Shown piece by piece: positions 1 through 12,438 of a DNA stretch of 64,000 nt. Location: positions 3,100,001-3,164,000 of the forward strand of contig NW_026570225.1 in NCBI RefSeq assembly GCF_019649055.1. Reading direction: 5' to 3'. Position 1 is the stretch's first letter. Each line of letters opens with the position of its first letter. The notes below the pieces were generated by a model, which made no database searches, had not been told where the DNA came from, and saw only the letters and a program-made list of their open reading frames with translations. Made by a program: the position numbers and the translations under genes. The stretch is from Paramacrobiotus metropolitanus (Eukaryota; Tardigrada; Eutardigrada; Parachela; Macrobiotidae).

Positions 1-432
1 AAAGTGGCAACCAAAATCTCCTTCCGCAGTTCTCGCGAAGATTTCGTAGATGTCACTTCGTACCTGCAGTAGTCCAAACCACAGAATATAGCAAGCAGCC
101 AACTGCAAATAATAGATTTCTTAATCTTACACGAAGAAATAAGCCATGAAGAAAAACCCGGCGCCCAGCAGCAGATACGACATCAGCGGTATGATGGCAG
201 CATCGACAGGGCCTGCAAAAACTTCTATTACATACAAACGCATGCAAAAACATACATATTAACGCATTACATACATATTAACTATTACATACATATAACG
301 CATATAACGCATACGCATATTAACTATTACATACATATTAACGCATGCAAAGGGTTTTTCTTTTAAGTACTGTACTCACCGGAATATCGTGAATATGTCG
401 ACACATCAAAAAATTCGGATTTCGGTATTTCC
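1..432 (-). CDS. TMEM258: TMEM258, oligosaccharyltransferase small subunit (partial)
   Basis: TMEM258 is a small two-helix subunit of the ER oligosaccharyltransferase, which moves the preformed glycan onto asparagines of entering proteins. Three minus-strand exons are visible: about 432-380, 212-131 and 63 to beyond base 1. Spliced in phase they read STYSRYSGPVDAAIIP, then a hydrophobic helix ending FFMAYFFV, then YEVTSTK. The known family has SRYTSPVNPAVFPHL, a helix ending TAWFFV, and YEVTSTK, so the match is strong. The second helix lies outside the window. The first visible exon starts at an acceptor and adds an acidic stretch (EIPKSEFFDV) before the conserved part, so an upstream start exon is expected but was not found. 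The intron 213-379 is filled by a short AT-rich tandem repeat. Identity is confident; the 5' end is not. Confidence 0.85.
238..352. repeat. AT-rich tandem repeat in TMEM258 intron
   Basis: Degenerate copies of a unit like cattacatacatattaacg, mixed with shorter catataacg units, fill the intron between the first two visible TMEM258 exons. The block is bounded on both sides by acgcatgcaaa. It is a simple intronic minisatellite with no coding signal. Confidence 0.7.
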
Positions 433-2218
433 TGCAAAAATAATATCAGTGTACATTGTACACGCAGTGATATCAGTATACTGCTGTATTTCATGCTAAT
501 TTTCGGTTACAGAAGCTCGGTCTCCGGGTAGATTTCTTCACGAAGATCACAATCGTTAACTCGGAAAACAAGAATGCACACAACTTTCAAAATCCATAAC
601 TTTACAGTAACTCAGATTTATCATAAATCATTTTTCATTAAAGTACAGCACTCAATTTAAATCAGGAAATCTGCAGTTTCTGCAATCGTGATATCAGTTT
701 ACCATTGTGGTGCGCTTGGGTAAGGCGCTGAAATCTCGAATCCCTTTGGAACCTAAAAACATACAAGCTCACATAGCCACAATTCACTTAACTGTCCCAA
801 CATAAAAAATTAGGCTTGCTTAAATACGAAGGAGGTTTACTTTCAAAATTCAATGATGTCTCGGTCGTAAATAAAACAAGTGCTACCGTAGTAGTTCCAT
901 AAATACAAGTATTTCGAAGTACTCGTACATAATTTATACTGATTCACTACTGGCTGCTAGCGGAACGGCATCGGCATCGATCACGGGGACAGCGCCGATG
1001 GGAGCAAATTTAGATCAAATTTTCTCAGTGATTAGGCCGCCCCTCTCGACTGATGTTTAATAAGTTAATGTTTTCTAAGATACTGTGAAAGTTTTGGTCA
1101 AGAAAGTGTTAAACGTTGAAAAATACGGTAAAAAAAGCGGTGGATAAAATAAGCAGTATGGCATAGTTGCAATGCATGTGGCCTGCTACTTATAGAACGA
1201 AGTTTTGCAAAAACGTCTACCATACACCATATTGTAAACTCCATACCTTGAAATACAGATGGGAAACACTGACTAAAAGTTCCTCATGGAAAACCAATTA
1301 AAAGCAAAAGAGTTTTGTGGATTTGCAATGGAAAAAAGGCTAGTAGCCGCAAAAATGAAAAAAGATTCTGACCGTGAGATTCGCACTCGCAATCAGTCGC
1401 CACGTTAGCATGATTTTCGTGCGAGGGCGAAACCCCGGTGCTGCATAAATAAATTAGTGTCATCGTTTGCCGTAAGGGATCCCGTTTACTACTTCCATTG
1501 TATATTGCGGACTGCTGGCGGCGGCAGTTAGCCAGAAAAAAATTACAAGCTTTAAAAACGAAAACATTACACTGCACAAGAATGACAAGATCGACAAGAA
1601 GTTCATAAATGAAAAAGGACGTTTTTTCATTTTCTTCTCCGAATATCCTTGCAGTTACTGTATGTTACAAGACTCAAAGAATATGCTTTGTAGGTGCACC
1701 TGTTCAGCAGCGCTCTTGGACCGCGTATGGAACGATTTGTGACTTTGCAGAACGAGTTAAAATTTGCAGTCAGTTGGTAGATTAGTAGACGGACGGAAGT
1801 GGTCGTGAGAGATTCTGAAAGAACCGCTGGATCACCATCATTTTGTTCCTGTTTCTAGTGCATATAATTGTTATTCGCACCGTTGTTTAAAATCTGTCAT
1901 CTCTACGCCTATTCTTTTCGGCACGACATCACGAATGCCGGTATGTTTAAAAGTATTTGACGAAGCTAGCAGGTTCTCACAAATGATAAAAAGTCTGGAA
2001 TTCTTGTGGTAATCATATTTAAATTTTGTATATTTTAGCGAGGACACTGGACAAACACGACTTTTGTATTTTTTAATATTTTGCAATTCTAAGTTTTATT
2101 ATGTAACATTTCTGTGGCTGCTTTATGTGTTGTGTCCTAGGCCTTATAATACTGATTGAACCTGATAGCTCCACGGCCAGTGAGCGCTAATTAAACCTTC
2201 GTGTTTTCTGGGTTGTAG
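433..2218. other. Intergenic, TMEM258 to CZIB
   Basis: Apart from the orphan exon-like fragment at 961-1060, no exon with conserved protein content was seen on either strand. The start exons of the divergent TMEM258 (minus) and CZIB (plus) genes and their promoters should lie here. Confidence 0.4.
961..1060 (+). pseudogene. Orphan last-exon-like fragment, paralogous to 18318-18448
   Basis: After a splice-acceptor-like ctgctag, an open frame reads TASASITGTAPMGANLDQ, then IFSVIRPPLSTDV and a stop. The same peptide pattern (GANLDQ, then FS-IRPP-S-D) occurs at 18318-18448. The DNA of the two sites is alignable but clearly diverged, including the bases after the stop. No matching upstream exon is visible here and this copy ends earlier, so it looks like a decayed or partial copy. 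The family is not recognised. Confidence 0.45.
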
Positions 2219-3729
2219 AAATTCAACTTAGATATCAGATGCCAGTTGGAAAATGTGAAGGAGTTCGTTCCGGCTTCGATCCAAACTTTTGAATGGCGAA
2301 TAAAGGTGAGACATCGTTTTCTGAAAAATGATGGTCACTTGATCGTGGTTTTGCGTGCGCACTCGTGCTGATACTAATGAGAGTTATGATTAGTTTATCT
2401 ACAAATTTATACTGCCGGGTGTGGTACAGTATACAGTACAGTACAAGTACAGTATGCAAGGACAGTATTAAAGGTTAGTAGAACTGTAGAAGTGTATACA
2501 GTATATGCTGTGGTTTCGTTTGCAGTATCTACTAATTAACAAGTAAATAAATGCATTTAATTTTAACCGTTATTTCGATCTTCGCAGTTCAGATGTACCG
2601 GCTGCAACGAGGAACGCGATACGTTTCGTGTTGTGACTATCGGGGTGAGTTAAATTGAAGTTGCGGATCTAATTGTAAGCGCACCATTATTGCCCCTATA
2701 TGACTTTAATTGTGTTTTTATACGCAATGTTGTTTTATGTCGCCATGGGTAAGGAAACTAAAACAAACTGTAAGTCATGTGCAATTATTCTGACTTGTGA
2801 TTGTTGTTCGTAAGCGTGTCATAGGCGACAGTTAATGGCTGAAACATCAAGAACTTCTTCACGATTATGTTTGTGGGCCGGGTGATATATATTCATTGAC
2901 AAAACAGAGTCCAGCTTCTTTTTGATTGTGATAATAGAATGCGCGACACAATAAAATTGTGAAAACCAAAAGCAGTGTTGCGCAAAATATTATTTAAAAT
3001 TTACACGCAGCTTACGTAGTGCGCTGGGCCAGTTTTTTCTGGTTTGCTACCTTGAGTTTTTCTTTTTCTCAAGGAAAAGTTTCCACAAAGCAACAGTCGC
3101 GGTGAATCAAACCTGGTTGAAACATGCAATTTTTGCGGGAACAAGGGCACAGTCGGTATGTCGACCTTTGATCGCTGATAAATTCGAACTGTGCTTACGG
3201 TTAGAATACTCGTGACAACATATTTATATGTATATCGAATAATTGAAAATCCGTTTTGAATTTCAGACATACTGGAAAAGGCGGCCTCATTTCCATACTG
3301 TGAAGGAGATAGCGGACAGTTTAAGTCGGTTTGCACTTTGGACTGTCGCGGACTGGAACCCGTTAATTTCGATTTCGGGGTACGTAGATTAGAATTTCGA
3401 AAATCTAAATTTTTTTTTCAGAACTTCTCTTCTAGAGTTTTTGATATTTAGCATGAACTAATATCATGAGTTTAATTTTTTTTAATTGATTGGTTTGCAG
3501 CATGGATATTGCGTTTACGCTTCTCATTCCAGTCAAAAATTCTCGGATGTTGACCTGTCAGAAAAGGTGCGACGGGATGTGGTAGTGCTGATTGCAGACT
3601 TGAGAGACCTATGTTAAGTGTTTTCAAGTGTCTTTTAATATTTTGCCCCAGGAGTGGACTGACTATGACGAAATCGCTAAAGAGTCTATAGGGATTATGG
3701 AATTAGAGCACAAATTCGTCCGGAAGTAG
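2219..3729 (+). CDS. CZIB: CZIB, CXXC-motif zinc-binding protein (UPF0587)
   Basis: This is the conserved eukaryotic zinc protein known in human as C1orf123/CZIB. Its molecular role is poorly defined. Six exons splice in phase: 2219-2305, 2588-2644, 3074-3155, 3267-3379, 3501-3566 and 3652-3729. They give LENVKEF-like N-terminal strands, a first CxxC (FRCTGCNEE), a second CxxC (ETCNFCGNKG), then CRGLEPVNFDFG, FSDVDLSEKEWTDYDEIAKES and a C-terminal ELEHKFVRK. Human CZIB has the same order: CGNC, CKLC, CRGLEPVDF, DWTDYDEKAQES and THQFVKC. Both zinc-binding cysteine pairs are present. The first exon found begins at an acceptor, so a very short ATG exon upstream is expected but not identified. 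The protein is then about 160 residues, the usual family length. Confidence 0.9.
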
Positions 3730-5157
3730 TGAAATATATATGCGGTGGATAAAAATGATCGTTTATATGTGTGATTGTTCAAAATTTGTGTCGTTTCAGT
3801 TCTCAAAATTTTTTTAGCAGTGTCTAAGGCTTAATCTGTGATTGACTGTGTATTCTGGGGAAACCTCAAGGTTTAAGGGAATTACTGTATACCTATGTTC
3901 CACCGGTTTACAACGTTTTTATCCATTAACTGTCGTGAACAGCGCTTTATACTTATATCATTCTATGTGAACGCATTAAACAATTGAACCATTCATTTCT
4001 ACCACAAGAATCAAAGCTTCATGTTGTTTCTGTAACTTTTTCACTGAATGCAGATTATACGTTATAAAAGCATTTTCCCACGTTTAGCCGAACAAAGGTT
4101 GCATGTTAAATTCGTATGCGAATTCGTTAAATTCGTATTCGGTCAATTACTACTGTACTATTACCATAAGTACGTATTAGTTACCCTCCTCAGCCTTACT
4201 GTAGTAACTTTAAACGCACTGAAAAATGTATGTTTTGTATAAACGTCAGGGGATTTTTTAAACGACAAACCATATCTTGGTATCCGATGCAACAAGGTAG
4301 TAGTGCAAAGTGTGAAACTCGTTCCTCCATAATCCGTTGACCATATCCGATTCTGATTACGTGTCTGGACCGACTGGAGGTTAGGAGGCTTAGACCTTGG
4401 ACACATATTGTGTAACATACAGTAATGCGGATTGCGGACAGAACTTCTTTTGTAATGTTCGCAGTCGTGTTAAAGGGGAATTTATTTACTTGCCATCTCC
4501 GTTCGCAAAATTTTGAGTTTAAACCGTTTTAGGTTTTTGCTTGGTCGTTTTAAAGAAATGCGAAAGGCATGCCGCTACCTGCATCTTTGCCGACCGGGGA
4601 CCGCGGGCGCCTGATTTGCGCGTTAAAGAAACCACGCCTTCGCGATTACGTCACATTAAAGCGCGAACTTCCGTAGACACTGTACCTAGTGCGATTTGCT
4701 CCAAAGCAAAATGCAACCGGAAGTCGAAAATGATCGTGCTACCGAAAATTGAAATTGACGTCACGCCAAGGAAGCTGTGATTGGTCAGAGTTTTAGCTCG
4801 GCTCGGAAATTTGCCAGGCTAAGCATTTTGGCTGAACCTGTCATCTTCTGAAAATTCCAAAACCGAATTTTGAATTTTCATTTTCATCTTCGGGAGATGC
4901 CGAGAGTGTCTGAAATTCCAAATCTACTGTGTCGTCGTGCCGTACTCCCGTTGTCTAGCAGTTACGAATAACAATCTTTGAATTTATGTTTCTCCATGCA
5001 TATTGCTACTGCCTTTTTTCAGTCGCACAGCACCTTTACCATGTCAAACTGCTTAACTTAAAAATATTGAAAATTCCAGTAAAAAAATGGGCGTAAATCC
5101 AATTAATGGTGCATTTTGAATTTTGCCACAAGCAGCACTTTGTCATCGCACGCGGTC
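3730..5157. other. Intergenic between CZIB and left duplication arm
   Basis: No convincing exon is seen. The longest open frames (for example 4541-4780 plus) have no recognisable motif or splice context. The promoter side of the left-arm DTL copy begins at the arm border, base 5158. Confidence 0.4.
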
Positions 5158-5513
5158 TACTCTGTTCGCTGTGCAGCCTGTGCTCTCTTCACAACATTGA
5201 TCCAAAAACCGGGCCGTCGATGGTTTACCCATTTTTTTCATGTTAAGATACGGCGTGTAGAAGAACTTTTGGAAGTTATTGTGAGTTCCTAAATTTCGAT
5301 ATAAAATTGCGATCTCTTTACAGTAACTTTGTGTTGGCTGGAGTCTAAAAACAAGCATGAAAACCGTACGACACTGATGGAGTGTACGAGTATGGATTGC
5401 TCGTTGATTAGGTTTTGTTGAACTGCAGGCTGCTAAAAACTGCCCAATCCCTACGATTATTTAAAGACTTTTTGGATTATAATTACATTATTTGTTCTGG
5501 TCTGGTATTGAAA

Positions 5514-8500
5514 ATGGATGGCTGGAAAAACAGATCGCCATTGGCTTACTGGGAAGCCCGAAAGGGTAAGCTGATTGTTACATGGGTGCCTGTGATACTC
5601 ATTGTGATTTGTGGTCGACACGGTCTGTGCAAAATTCTGAATTAACAATAAACGTTTTCCGGTACAGGAATAGGATCGGCGCTTCCTCAGGTGTTGCCAA
5701 AGCGAACAGAGCCATTTGTGGACTTGAAGTTCGATCTGTACAGTGATGCAGTTGCCTTCGAAAGGGACCGCTTTCAAACTATCTCGGAGGAGCATAATGT
5801 TGCTATTGTGAGTCTGCTCCATGTTAAGTGGTTTATTCTTTTCAAATTTGTAAGGAATTTTAATTCTTCTGTTTCAGGATCCGACAGTGCTCACCTTCGC
5901 TAACCGTGAGAAATGCGTCACCTGTTGCTGCTGTTTTAACATATGTTGAAATTTTAGTTTCTTTATTAGACTACAATCATCCACATAAGCTCCTCGTGGC
6001 GGACGAAGAAGGGATGATTTATTTCCTGGACACGGGAACCGAGTCTTCGAAACATAAAAGTCTCGCTAGTATGTTGACGATATTCTTCAAATTAAAACAG
6101 TACTGTAGAGTAACCCTGCACTTGACGAGACGTACGCTGTGCCATGAGTGCAGTGCAGCTCTGAGCCAGCTAATGGAATTTGTTCAGTTTTTTTGTGTTG
6201 GTTGATTCGTATGGATTTGACCCTGACTTCTCCAGGGCATGCTTAACGAAACAACCAAGTTTAAGTGATTTCTTAATTGATAATCGATTTCTAGCATTGC
6301 GAATCCACAACCACGCCATCTTCGACGCCAAGTTCCGTCCAGAGGATCCTAGTTTGCAGTTTATCACAGCTTCTGGCGATATGGGATGCGCTTTGGTCGA
6401 TTTCAGTACGCAGTCGGTTGTTGGCACTTTCCTGGGACATCATCAGAACGTGAAGTGCTTAAGTTGGCAAAAGATTCACAGAACAGTACGTTGTTATTTT
6501 GAAACTTTAACTGCGATTTCGTCGATTGCGGATGCAGTCAGCATTATTCTGCTTTATTGAGGTGTTTTTGGTATTTGCTTTTCGATTGTTAAAATTCTTT
6601 AGTGTTTTAAATAAGAAGGCAAAACACAAGTGGAATCGGCTGATGGTACGTTCCGCTGGCATTCATTGTTAGATGCCATTCGTTTTAATGTTCATTTTGT
6701 AATTTTTACTATTTGAATTAGTGACATTACCAGTGAAATATAGATGTCGTCGATTTACGAAGTTTTTGAAACGTTCTTGTTACTTCCACTGGATATCAAT
6801 TCGAATAAATAAACGTAAAATCTTGTAGGGATAATTACTTGTCGTTTAGGTTTTTCACCAGTGCCAACACTTGCCTTTTTTTATTTAGATGTTTTTGCTT
6901 CCGGTGGACGTGACGGGCACGTTATGTTTTTCGATTTGCGATCCGGACTGCATAGTACGATTTTGTCGTTTTTATAAGTCATTTTGGAGCTGATGTCGAT
7001 GAACGTACGTTTAGATGGTAGCCATTATCCAGTGGGATACTTGGTGAACGCTCATTCCCAGTGGACGCCTCGGCAGCCTGCGCTGTTCCGACGAGCGTAC
7101 AGAGTATCCATGCCGAATGTATCTATCAACATTGACAAACTACGTGAGGTTTACACTGCATTGCCAAAAGAATCGAAAAACCATAGAACCAGCATTACCG
7201 ATATTATGTTCCAAACGTCTTACGCATTCTGGACCGCTGGCACTGCAGATAGGTAGGACTGGGTATTTTGGATTGCGGACAATAAACCACAATACTATTG
7301 TGTGGAAACCGAATCCATTGCCCTGTTACCCTTTCGCTAACATTAATATTCTTTTTACTCTAGCTCAATTAGGCTGTGGGATTTGCGTCGTTTGAACAGC
7401 GGGAAAACAGATTCAGTCATGTCTATTCACATGGATAGTGGCTTACCGTTTACATCTTTATGCATGGATTCCACTCGAACATCGCTTTTGCCTCATCAAG
7501 GGACAATGTGATATACCAGTTTAACATTGGGCCTTCTATGGATCCCAAGCCAGTCGCACAATACTTCGGAGCTTCAGTTTCGTCATTTTATGTCAAATGC
7601 TCTCTCAGTGCGGATGACGAATTTCTTGGGTGTGGATCCTTGGATGGAAAAGGGTATATTTTCAAGGTGACCAATCGATTTATGCAATGGACCGTCGAAT
7701 CTACCTGTTGCGCTCGAAATATGACGGCTGTAGCTAATCCAAACCATAACTTTGTTCTTTGTCTTTTACATTTCCAATACGAGTATGCTTTAACTGATAG
7801 GTGAAACAACCAAATGCTGCTCCGGTTAATCTGATTGGCCATACAAAAGAAGAAATTTCGGGAGTTGCTTTTAATTCTGTGGACCCATATCAGTTGGCGA
7901 CCACAGCTGAAGATGTTATTGTTTGGCACGCGGAGCCCTATCTTGACCGATGCCGACCCAGTGAGGTCATCGGAACTGCGCGAATTGATTTGAGGGGGTA
8001 TTCATTCATGTTTTATTGTTATTGAGAATTTCTACCGCTGTTAGATTCATGCTACCTTTGTTATCAGTGGTGAAGAATGTTCAACGATATGGCGGTACAG
8101 GATCATGTCTGTAGGTTTGGAGCAGCGTACGCCGAAACTTCGGAAACGCGAGCGATCGGTATGCACGGCCGACCTTCGCATGCCGCAGTTGAGTGTCTGG
8201 TTGCGGGAACGATCCAAGGGAGGGGCATGTTCCCCATTATCTTCGCCGGCAGCAGAATTTAGAATATCTTCTGAAGTTGATGTTACCCACAGCCAACAGT
8301 CAAGTGCTGCACCAAATGGGATAGCTAGAAGTCAGAGCACACCGCAATCTGACCGCGTAAGTTGGGATGTAGTACATATTGCGCTTGGGTAATAATGTTG
8401 TGATTTGATTATGTGCTTTCTGTATGGAGGGTGTACGTATAAGAGAGATTTCACTGTAGTGGAAAACGCTAGTTCAACGGCTGGCGGTTGTTTGGGATTG

Positions 8501-8638
8501 GTAAATTGAAGTCTGATTGGCCGTTAACGGAAGCCTAATTAGGACTTCTCTTTGCAGAAAAGACGGACAAAAAATCTCACACTGTCTCCATTTTTCAAGC
8601 GGGTACGAGTCGAACAGTCACCGTCAACTCTTCCTTGA
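5514..8638 (+). pseudogene. DTL: DTL/CDT2 copy, left arm, with three 1-base deletions
   Basis: The exon set is that of the intact copy at 21052-24208: 5514-5565, 5668-5807, 5878-5905, 5970-6068, 6295-6485, 6889-6954, 7015-7252, 7364-7666, 7801-7997, 8045-8356 and 8558-8638. DTL/CDT2 is the WD40 substrate receptor of the CUL4-DDB1 ubiquitin ligase. Compared with the right arm, this copy lacks one A in an A-run near 6470, one T in a T-run near 7487, and one T near 8090. The first breaks the frame before the SGGRDG blade, and the second brings a stop within a few codons. Two of the three losses are in homopolymers, so read error cannot be excluded. As written this copy cannot encode a full receptor. 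Confidence 0.75.
8573..8596 (+). other. PIP-box-like motif in last DTL exon (left copy)
   Basis: The last exon encodes KRRTKNLTLSPFFKRVR close to the C-terminus. NLTLSPFF follows the PCNA-binding spacing Q-x-x-h-x-x-aromatic-aromatic, with N in place of Q and basic residues after it. Vertebrate CDT2 also has a C-terminal PIP box that brings the ligase to PCNA. The same codons are intact in the right copy (21094-21117). Confidence 0.6.
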
Positions 8639-9486
8639 AAGACAAATCGTATTGTGGCAAATCTTCCGAAATTATTCTGTAACCTTGCAAAAATTTTTGC
8701 GCGTACGCCGCGTCTCGTGATTAGATATTGGTGTTAAAAGTGGAAGAATTGTTGTAATTATTGTTATTGGTAGCCGTGTGATCATCTTTTTTGGATCTGT
8801 AATGCGCAATATTTTTGATGCTGTATATTTCTGATGCGTTGTACAACTTGTACCAGTACGGAATATTTTTATAGACATTTTCTATACAGAAGTCTGTTTC
8901 AGTGGTTATGTAAAGTCTGTTTGCCGGATTATTTTTGCGGCTCCTGATGATGCCTGATTGGTGATTACCAGTCACAAACTTTCAATAGTACGTCGTTCTC
9001 TTTCGTGAAATCAAAAGGGAATAGATCATTTCATATCCTTTATTCTACGACGTAAAGTGTAAACTGCGAAATTATTTATTTCGATACAGCTGCAAGTGGT
9101 AACCCAGTTATGAGTGCAACTTATGACTAGTACACAACTTCTAACCGCATCCAAAATCTCGAACTTCAATAATCTGTATCTACGACAGCGACAATTTCGT
9201 ATGTTTTAGATTCACAGGAACCCGATACTAGAAAAAGACCAGGTAACACTTTGCAGGTCGCCGGGAGGTAGTAAGTATATTACTATGCTGCTAAAACTAG
9301 TAGCAATCAAACAGTTCTCTAGTAACATTGCATGATGATCAAATAATAAAGCTGCTACAAGGAACGGAACTAGAAGGACATCGGGTATGTAATGTACCGA
9401 GCCAGCAGGCACATATTGCTGATGGAGCAGCCATTACATTAGCACCATAAGACTACACGGCAATATAAATATTGTAGCGATCTGAT
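8639..9486. other. Region between convergent DTL and TTD14 (left arm)
   Basis: This holds the two 3' ends and shared downstream sequence. No additional coding exon is seen. About 60 bases near 8750-8840 are present here but absent from the right arm, which is the largest single length difference between the arms. Confidence 0.5.
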
Positions 9487-12438
9487 TTACAAAACCTTCG
9501 AGGCTTCAGTCATCGAAGGGTTTTTCAACAAATCTGCATGCGCCTGAGCCTGCACCACTCCGTTTTCCACAACAGAATGCGCGCGGTGCTTTTCCGCTGC
9601 AATACTATCCCGATGTCCATTGATCGGCTCACTGACACTGATACTGCGTTCCGGTTGGACTTCTATTTTGCTGAAGTGAAGGGGAGATTTCGATTTTTCA
9701 TGGCGATTAGCATGAATGATATTCGGGTCCACAATTTCTTTCCGAGACAAATTGTACATCGAGTAAGTTTTATCGGCTGTGATTTCCGCTTCGATGTCCA
9801 AAAATTCGGGCAGTGGGATCGCCTCCGTTCGGGCGGTGTACGTTTCCAGAATTTTTAAGCCGCGAATCCTGCAGTCATTAAAATTTACGAGATTCGTTAT
9901 GGCGCACGTATCAGTAAATCAAGACCAAGCTCAGTACAGTACTGTAAATGCTCGGGTGTTTCGCCTACGTTCTTCCAACAATAATTGAGCAATTTCAGAT
10001 CACAGTATTTACAATAAAATTCGTACGTCGACAAATGCAACAATAGACAGAGTATCGTTCAATTACGGCATCCCCAGGCGAGAACTGCACTGCACAGCTA
10101 GCATGCAACGCATACTCACGTACTTGCTAGGATTCTTTTCGGTATATATATCAAGCTGGAAATATTGATTATTCCATAGGAAACAGCGTCGCTTCTTGTA
10201 CAATCGATAATGGGAGGGATCACGTTGAGCAAGGAGCATCTGCGTACACCAAGGATAAACAAAAAGCGACAAAACGTAAATGTAAATGTCAAAATGTGTA
10301 ACTATACGCTGCGTACAAAATAATCACGCTCCGTAAGTTGAGTGCGCTGCTCGATATGTTCGTGTTTATCACCAGTTGTAACCAACCGACGAACGGTGTG
10401 TAGGTACTGCCAGTGATCTGTAAGGCAAAATACAGTATTAGTGATCCGTGAGCATCCGGAAATTACATTTACTATTATTTACTACCAACCAAACTCCAAT
10501 TCCTCAACACTGAATGGTAGAATACCCAGTAACAAAATAATCATCAAAAACTGACTTACTATTTTGTCCTCGTTTACGGAGCCGCGCCTGTTCGAATTCA
10601 TGCGATGCGGTAATCAGATAATCGTGTTCCACAACAAAATCTTGGAACTCATGGAAAGCCTGAAAGTTTCTGGGCTACAAATGAGGCAAAAACTTGCATC
10701 CAAGACAGATAAAATGCTACCGAATCAGCCTGCATCTCACGAACGAGAAACTTTCTTTTCCGACTGTTTGGCAACAAACGATCACCGGTATCGAGTCCAA
10801 GACGAGCGCAAACAGACTAGTAAATAAAAAAATCAACACAAATAATTCGCTAACCCTAAAACAACGAGAATACTCATTACGCCCAGGCTTACTTGAACAA
10901 GGCGTCGCATCTTCATGTCAAATGTTGTTGTGTTGTCCATAACTTCTAGATAAGGATGACCGATCCAAGCCTAAGCAAACCAGATTTTATAACAACAACC
11001 CGTGGATTGTTTGTAAGGTTTTTCCATACCTTCATCACTTTTTCATCTAGTTCTCGAGCCAAATTGACACCTTCACTGCGGCAAGTGTGATTCGCCAAAG
11101 TGTAAAATGTTTCTGCACCGTTCGCAGCTGTCACCTACACATAAAAATAAATGATCCAAAAACTTTTCAAAAAAAACAGATTACGAATCACGAAAACACA
11201 CAAACGATGCCCAAACAACCAGCGGCAAATCAAACGCTGGTATACGTACCAGATGAATAACTTGATTGTAGCGGTTATCTCGGATATCCACAGCATTCAA
11301 ATTGTTCTGTTTCATAATCTTTTCCCATGCTGCCGGTTCCAGATCTAATCCAAATCACACATACAATAGCAGTTATTAAATGCAACCATTTACAAAACAG
11401 TTCACGCAAGTCAAATCAGATCTAATTCTTTCCTATTAGCACAACACAACCGACGTACAGGCAGAAGCATCCATCGTGCCGCGATCGCAGATAATTAAGC
11501 AATTCTTGGCACACGTTTCCGCCAGCGCCATGTATGTCTGCTCAATTTGCATCATCGTTTTCAGGAGGTTTTCTTGAAACACGTGACCTACGACATTTCG
11601 GCATGTTAATTCCGCTCCCGAAGCGGTGAAAATAACTGCCGCATACAGTCGTGTGGACTCAGCTCGGAAAATCGTACCCCTCCACTATAAAATACAATCA
11701 TGACTTAATCACGTATGAATTAATCACACCTTGTTTGACTATAATTTCGGCAGAAAAACTGTTTCGTTACCTGAGCAGCGTGTTGGCGGCTTCCGGTACT
11801 CTGTAAACCTTCCATCCGAGATTCTCAAAAAACGACGACAGACTGGCTTGTCCCGTAGTTTTACCCGCACAGGGTCCTGTAAAATAACGTCGAAAATTTA
11901 TATAGTAGCATAATAAATATACGTTTCGTTCTCGCATATTATATAGCTGAGATAAAGTATATCCGGAACTTCAACTTTTCAGCAGCCGTAAGTGTACGGA
12001 CCGAACAACAAACTGTACTCGAACATTTTGGAAATGTAGCAAACAAATTGCAAAGGTGATTCTATGAGCCATCAGGAAGTGATCAAAACTAAGTCCCATC
12101 ATCGACTTTCGCCATATCGAAGAGTTAGAAGACTGGTTTCGTCAATAATGTAACAACGTTTTCGAAGACCCGACAGTCGAGCGCAGCTGCAGCGTTCGTA
12201 CCCGCGCGCAAGTCGAACCCGTTCGCTTTCACAGTAAAAAATAATATTCGTCCCCGTTTATCATATCGCGCACATCTGATTCCGATTACACCAAATTTCA
12301 CACCGATTACTGTCACAGCGCGCACTTACCCCCGGTAAGAACGACCAAATGAACTTTGCGACCTTCGATCGACTGCATGATTTTTGAAGGTAATTCCGCG
12401 GCAGAGTTCGCCTGTGTGCTGCTGTTATCGGTCGACAT
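9487..12438 (-). CDS. TTD14-like P-loop/CYTH-type protein (TRPL translocation defect 14 family), intact copy
   Basis: In Drosophila TTD14 is a GTP- and phosphoinositide-binding protein needed for light-driven movement of the TRPL channel. Early minus-strand exons: 12438-12330, 11876-11771, 11684-11647, 11587-11459, 11344-11250, 11134-11030, 10970-10893, and one starting 10816; three or four more follow. In order they encode a Walker A motif ([12 protein letters not shown]), [50 protein letters not shown], the [10 protein letters not shown] segment, then the C-terminal triphosphate-tunnel-like half with [43 protein letters not shown] and [10 protein letters not shown]. The start ATG at 12438 opens a short polar leader before HLVVLTGG. 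The tail after [10 protein letters not shown] is variable. Exon edges between 10816 and 9487 are approximate. Exons 1-5 and part of exon 6 lie outside the duplicated arm, so only this copy can be complete. Confidence 0.88.

Larger units (their letters stand above)
5158..11111 (+). repeat. Left arm of large inverted duplication (pair with 18680-24562)
   Basis: Reverse-complementing this segment gives 18680-24562, exon by exon and intron by intron. The outer border is set where ...cgaacagagta stops matching (5158 against 24562). The inner border is at aaaatgtt (11104-11111 against 18680-18687), inside an exon of the TTD14 gene. Arm lengths are 5954 and 5883 bases. The gap comes mainly from about 60 bases present here near 8750-8840 and missing on the right, partly offset by insertions on the right near 23540-23600. 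Elsewhere the arms differ only by scattered single-base changes and 1-2 base indels. Confidence 0.95.

Noticed and set aside
6955-6985. Homopolymer difference (T4 versus T5) near the DTL exon 6 border as a fourth frameshift
   Set aside because: With the gtacga donor at 6955 and the tttag acceptor before 7015, the run lies in an intron, so it does not affect the frame.
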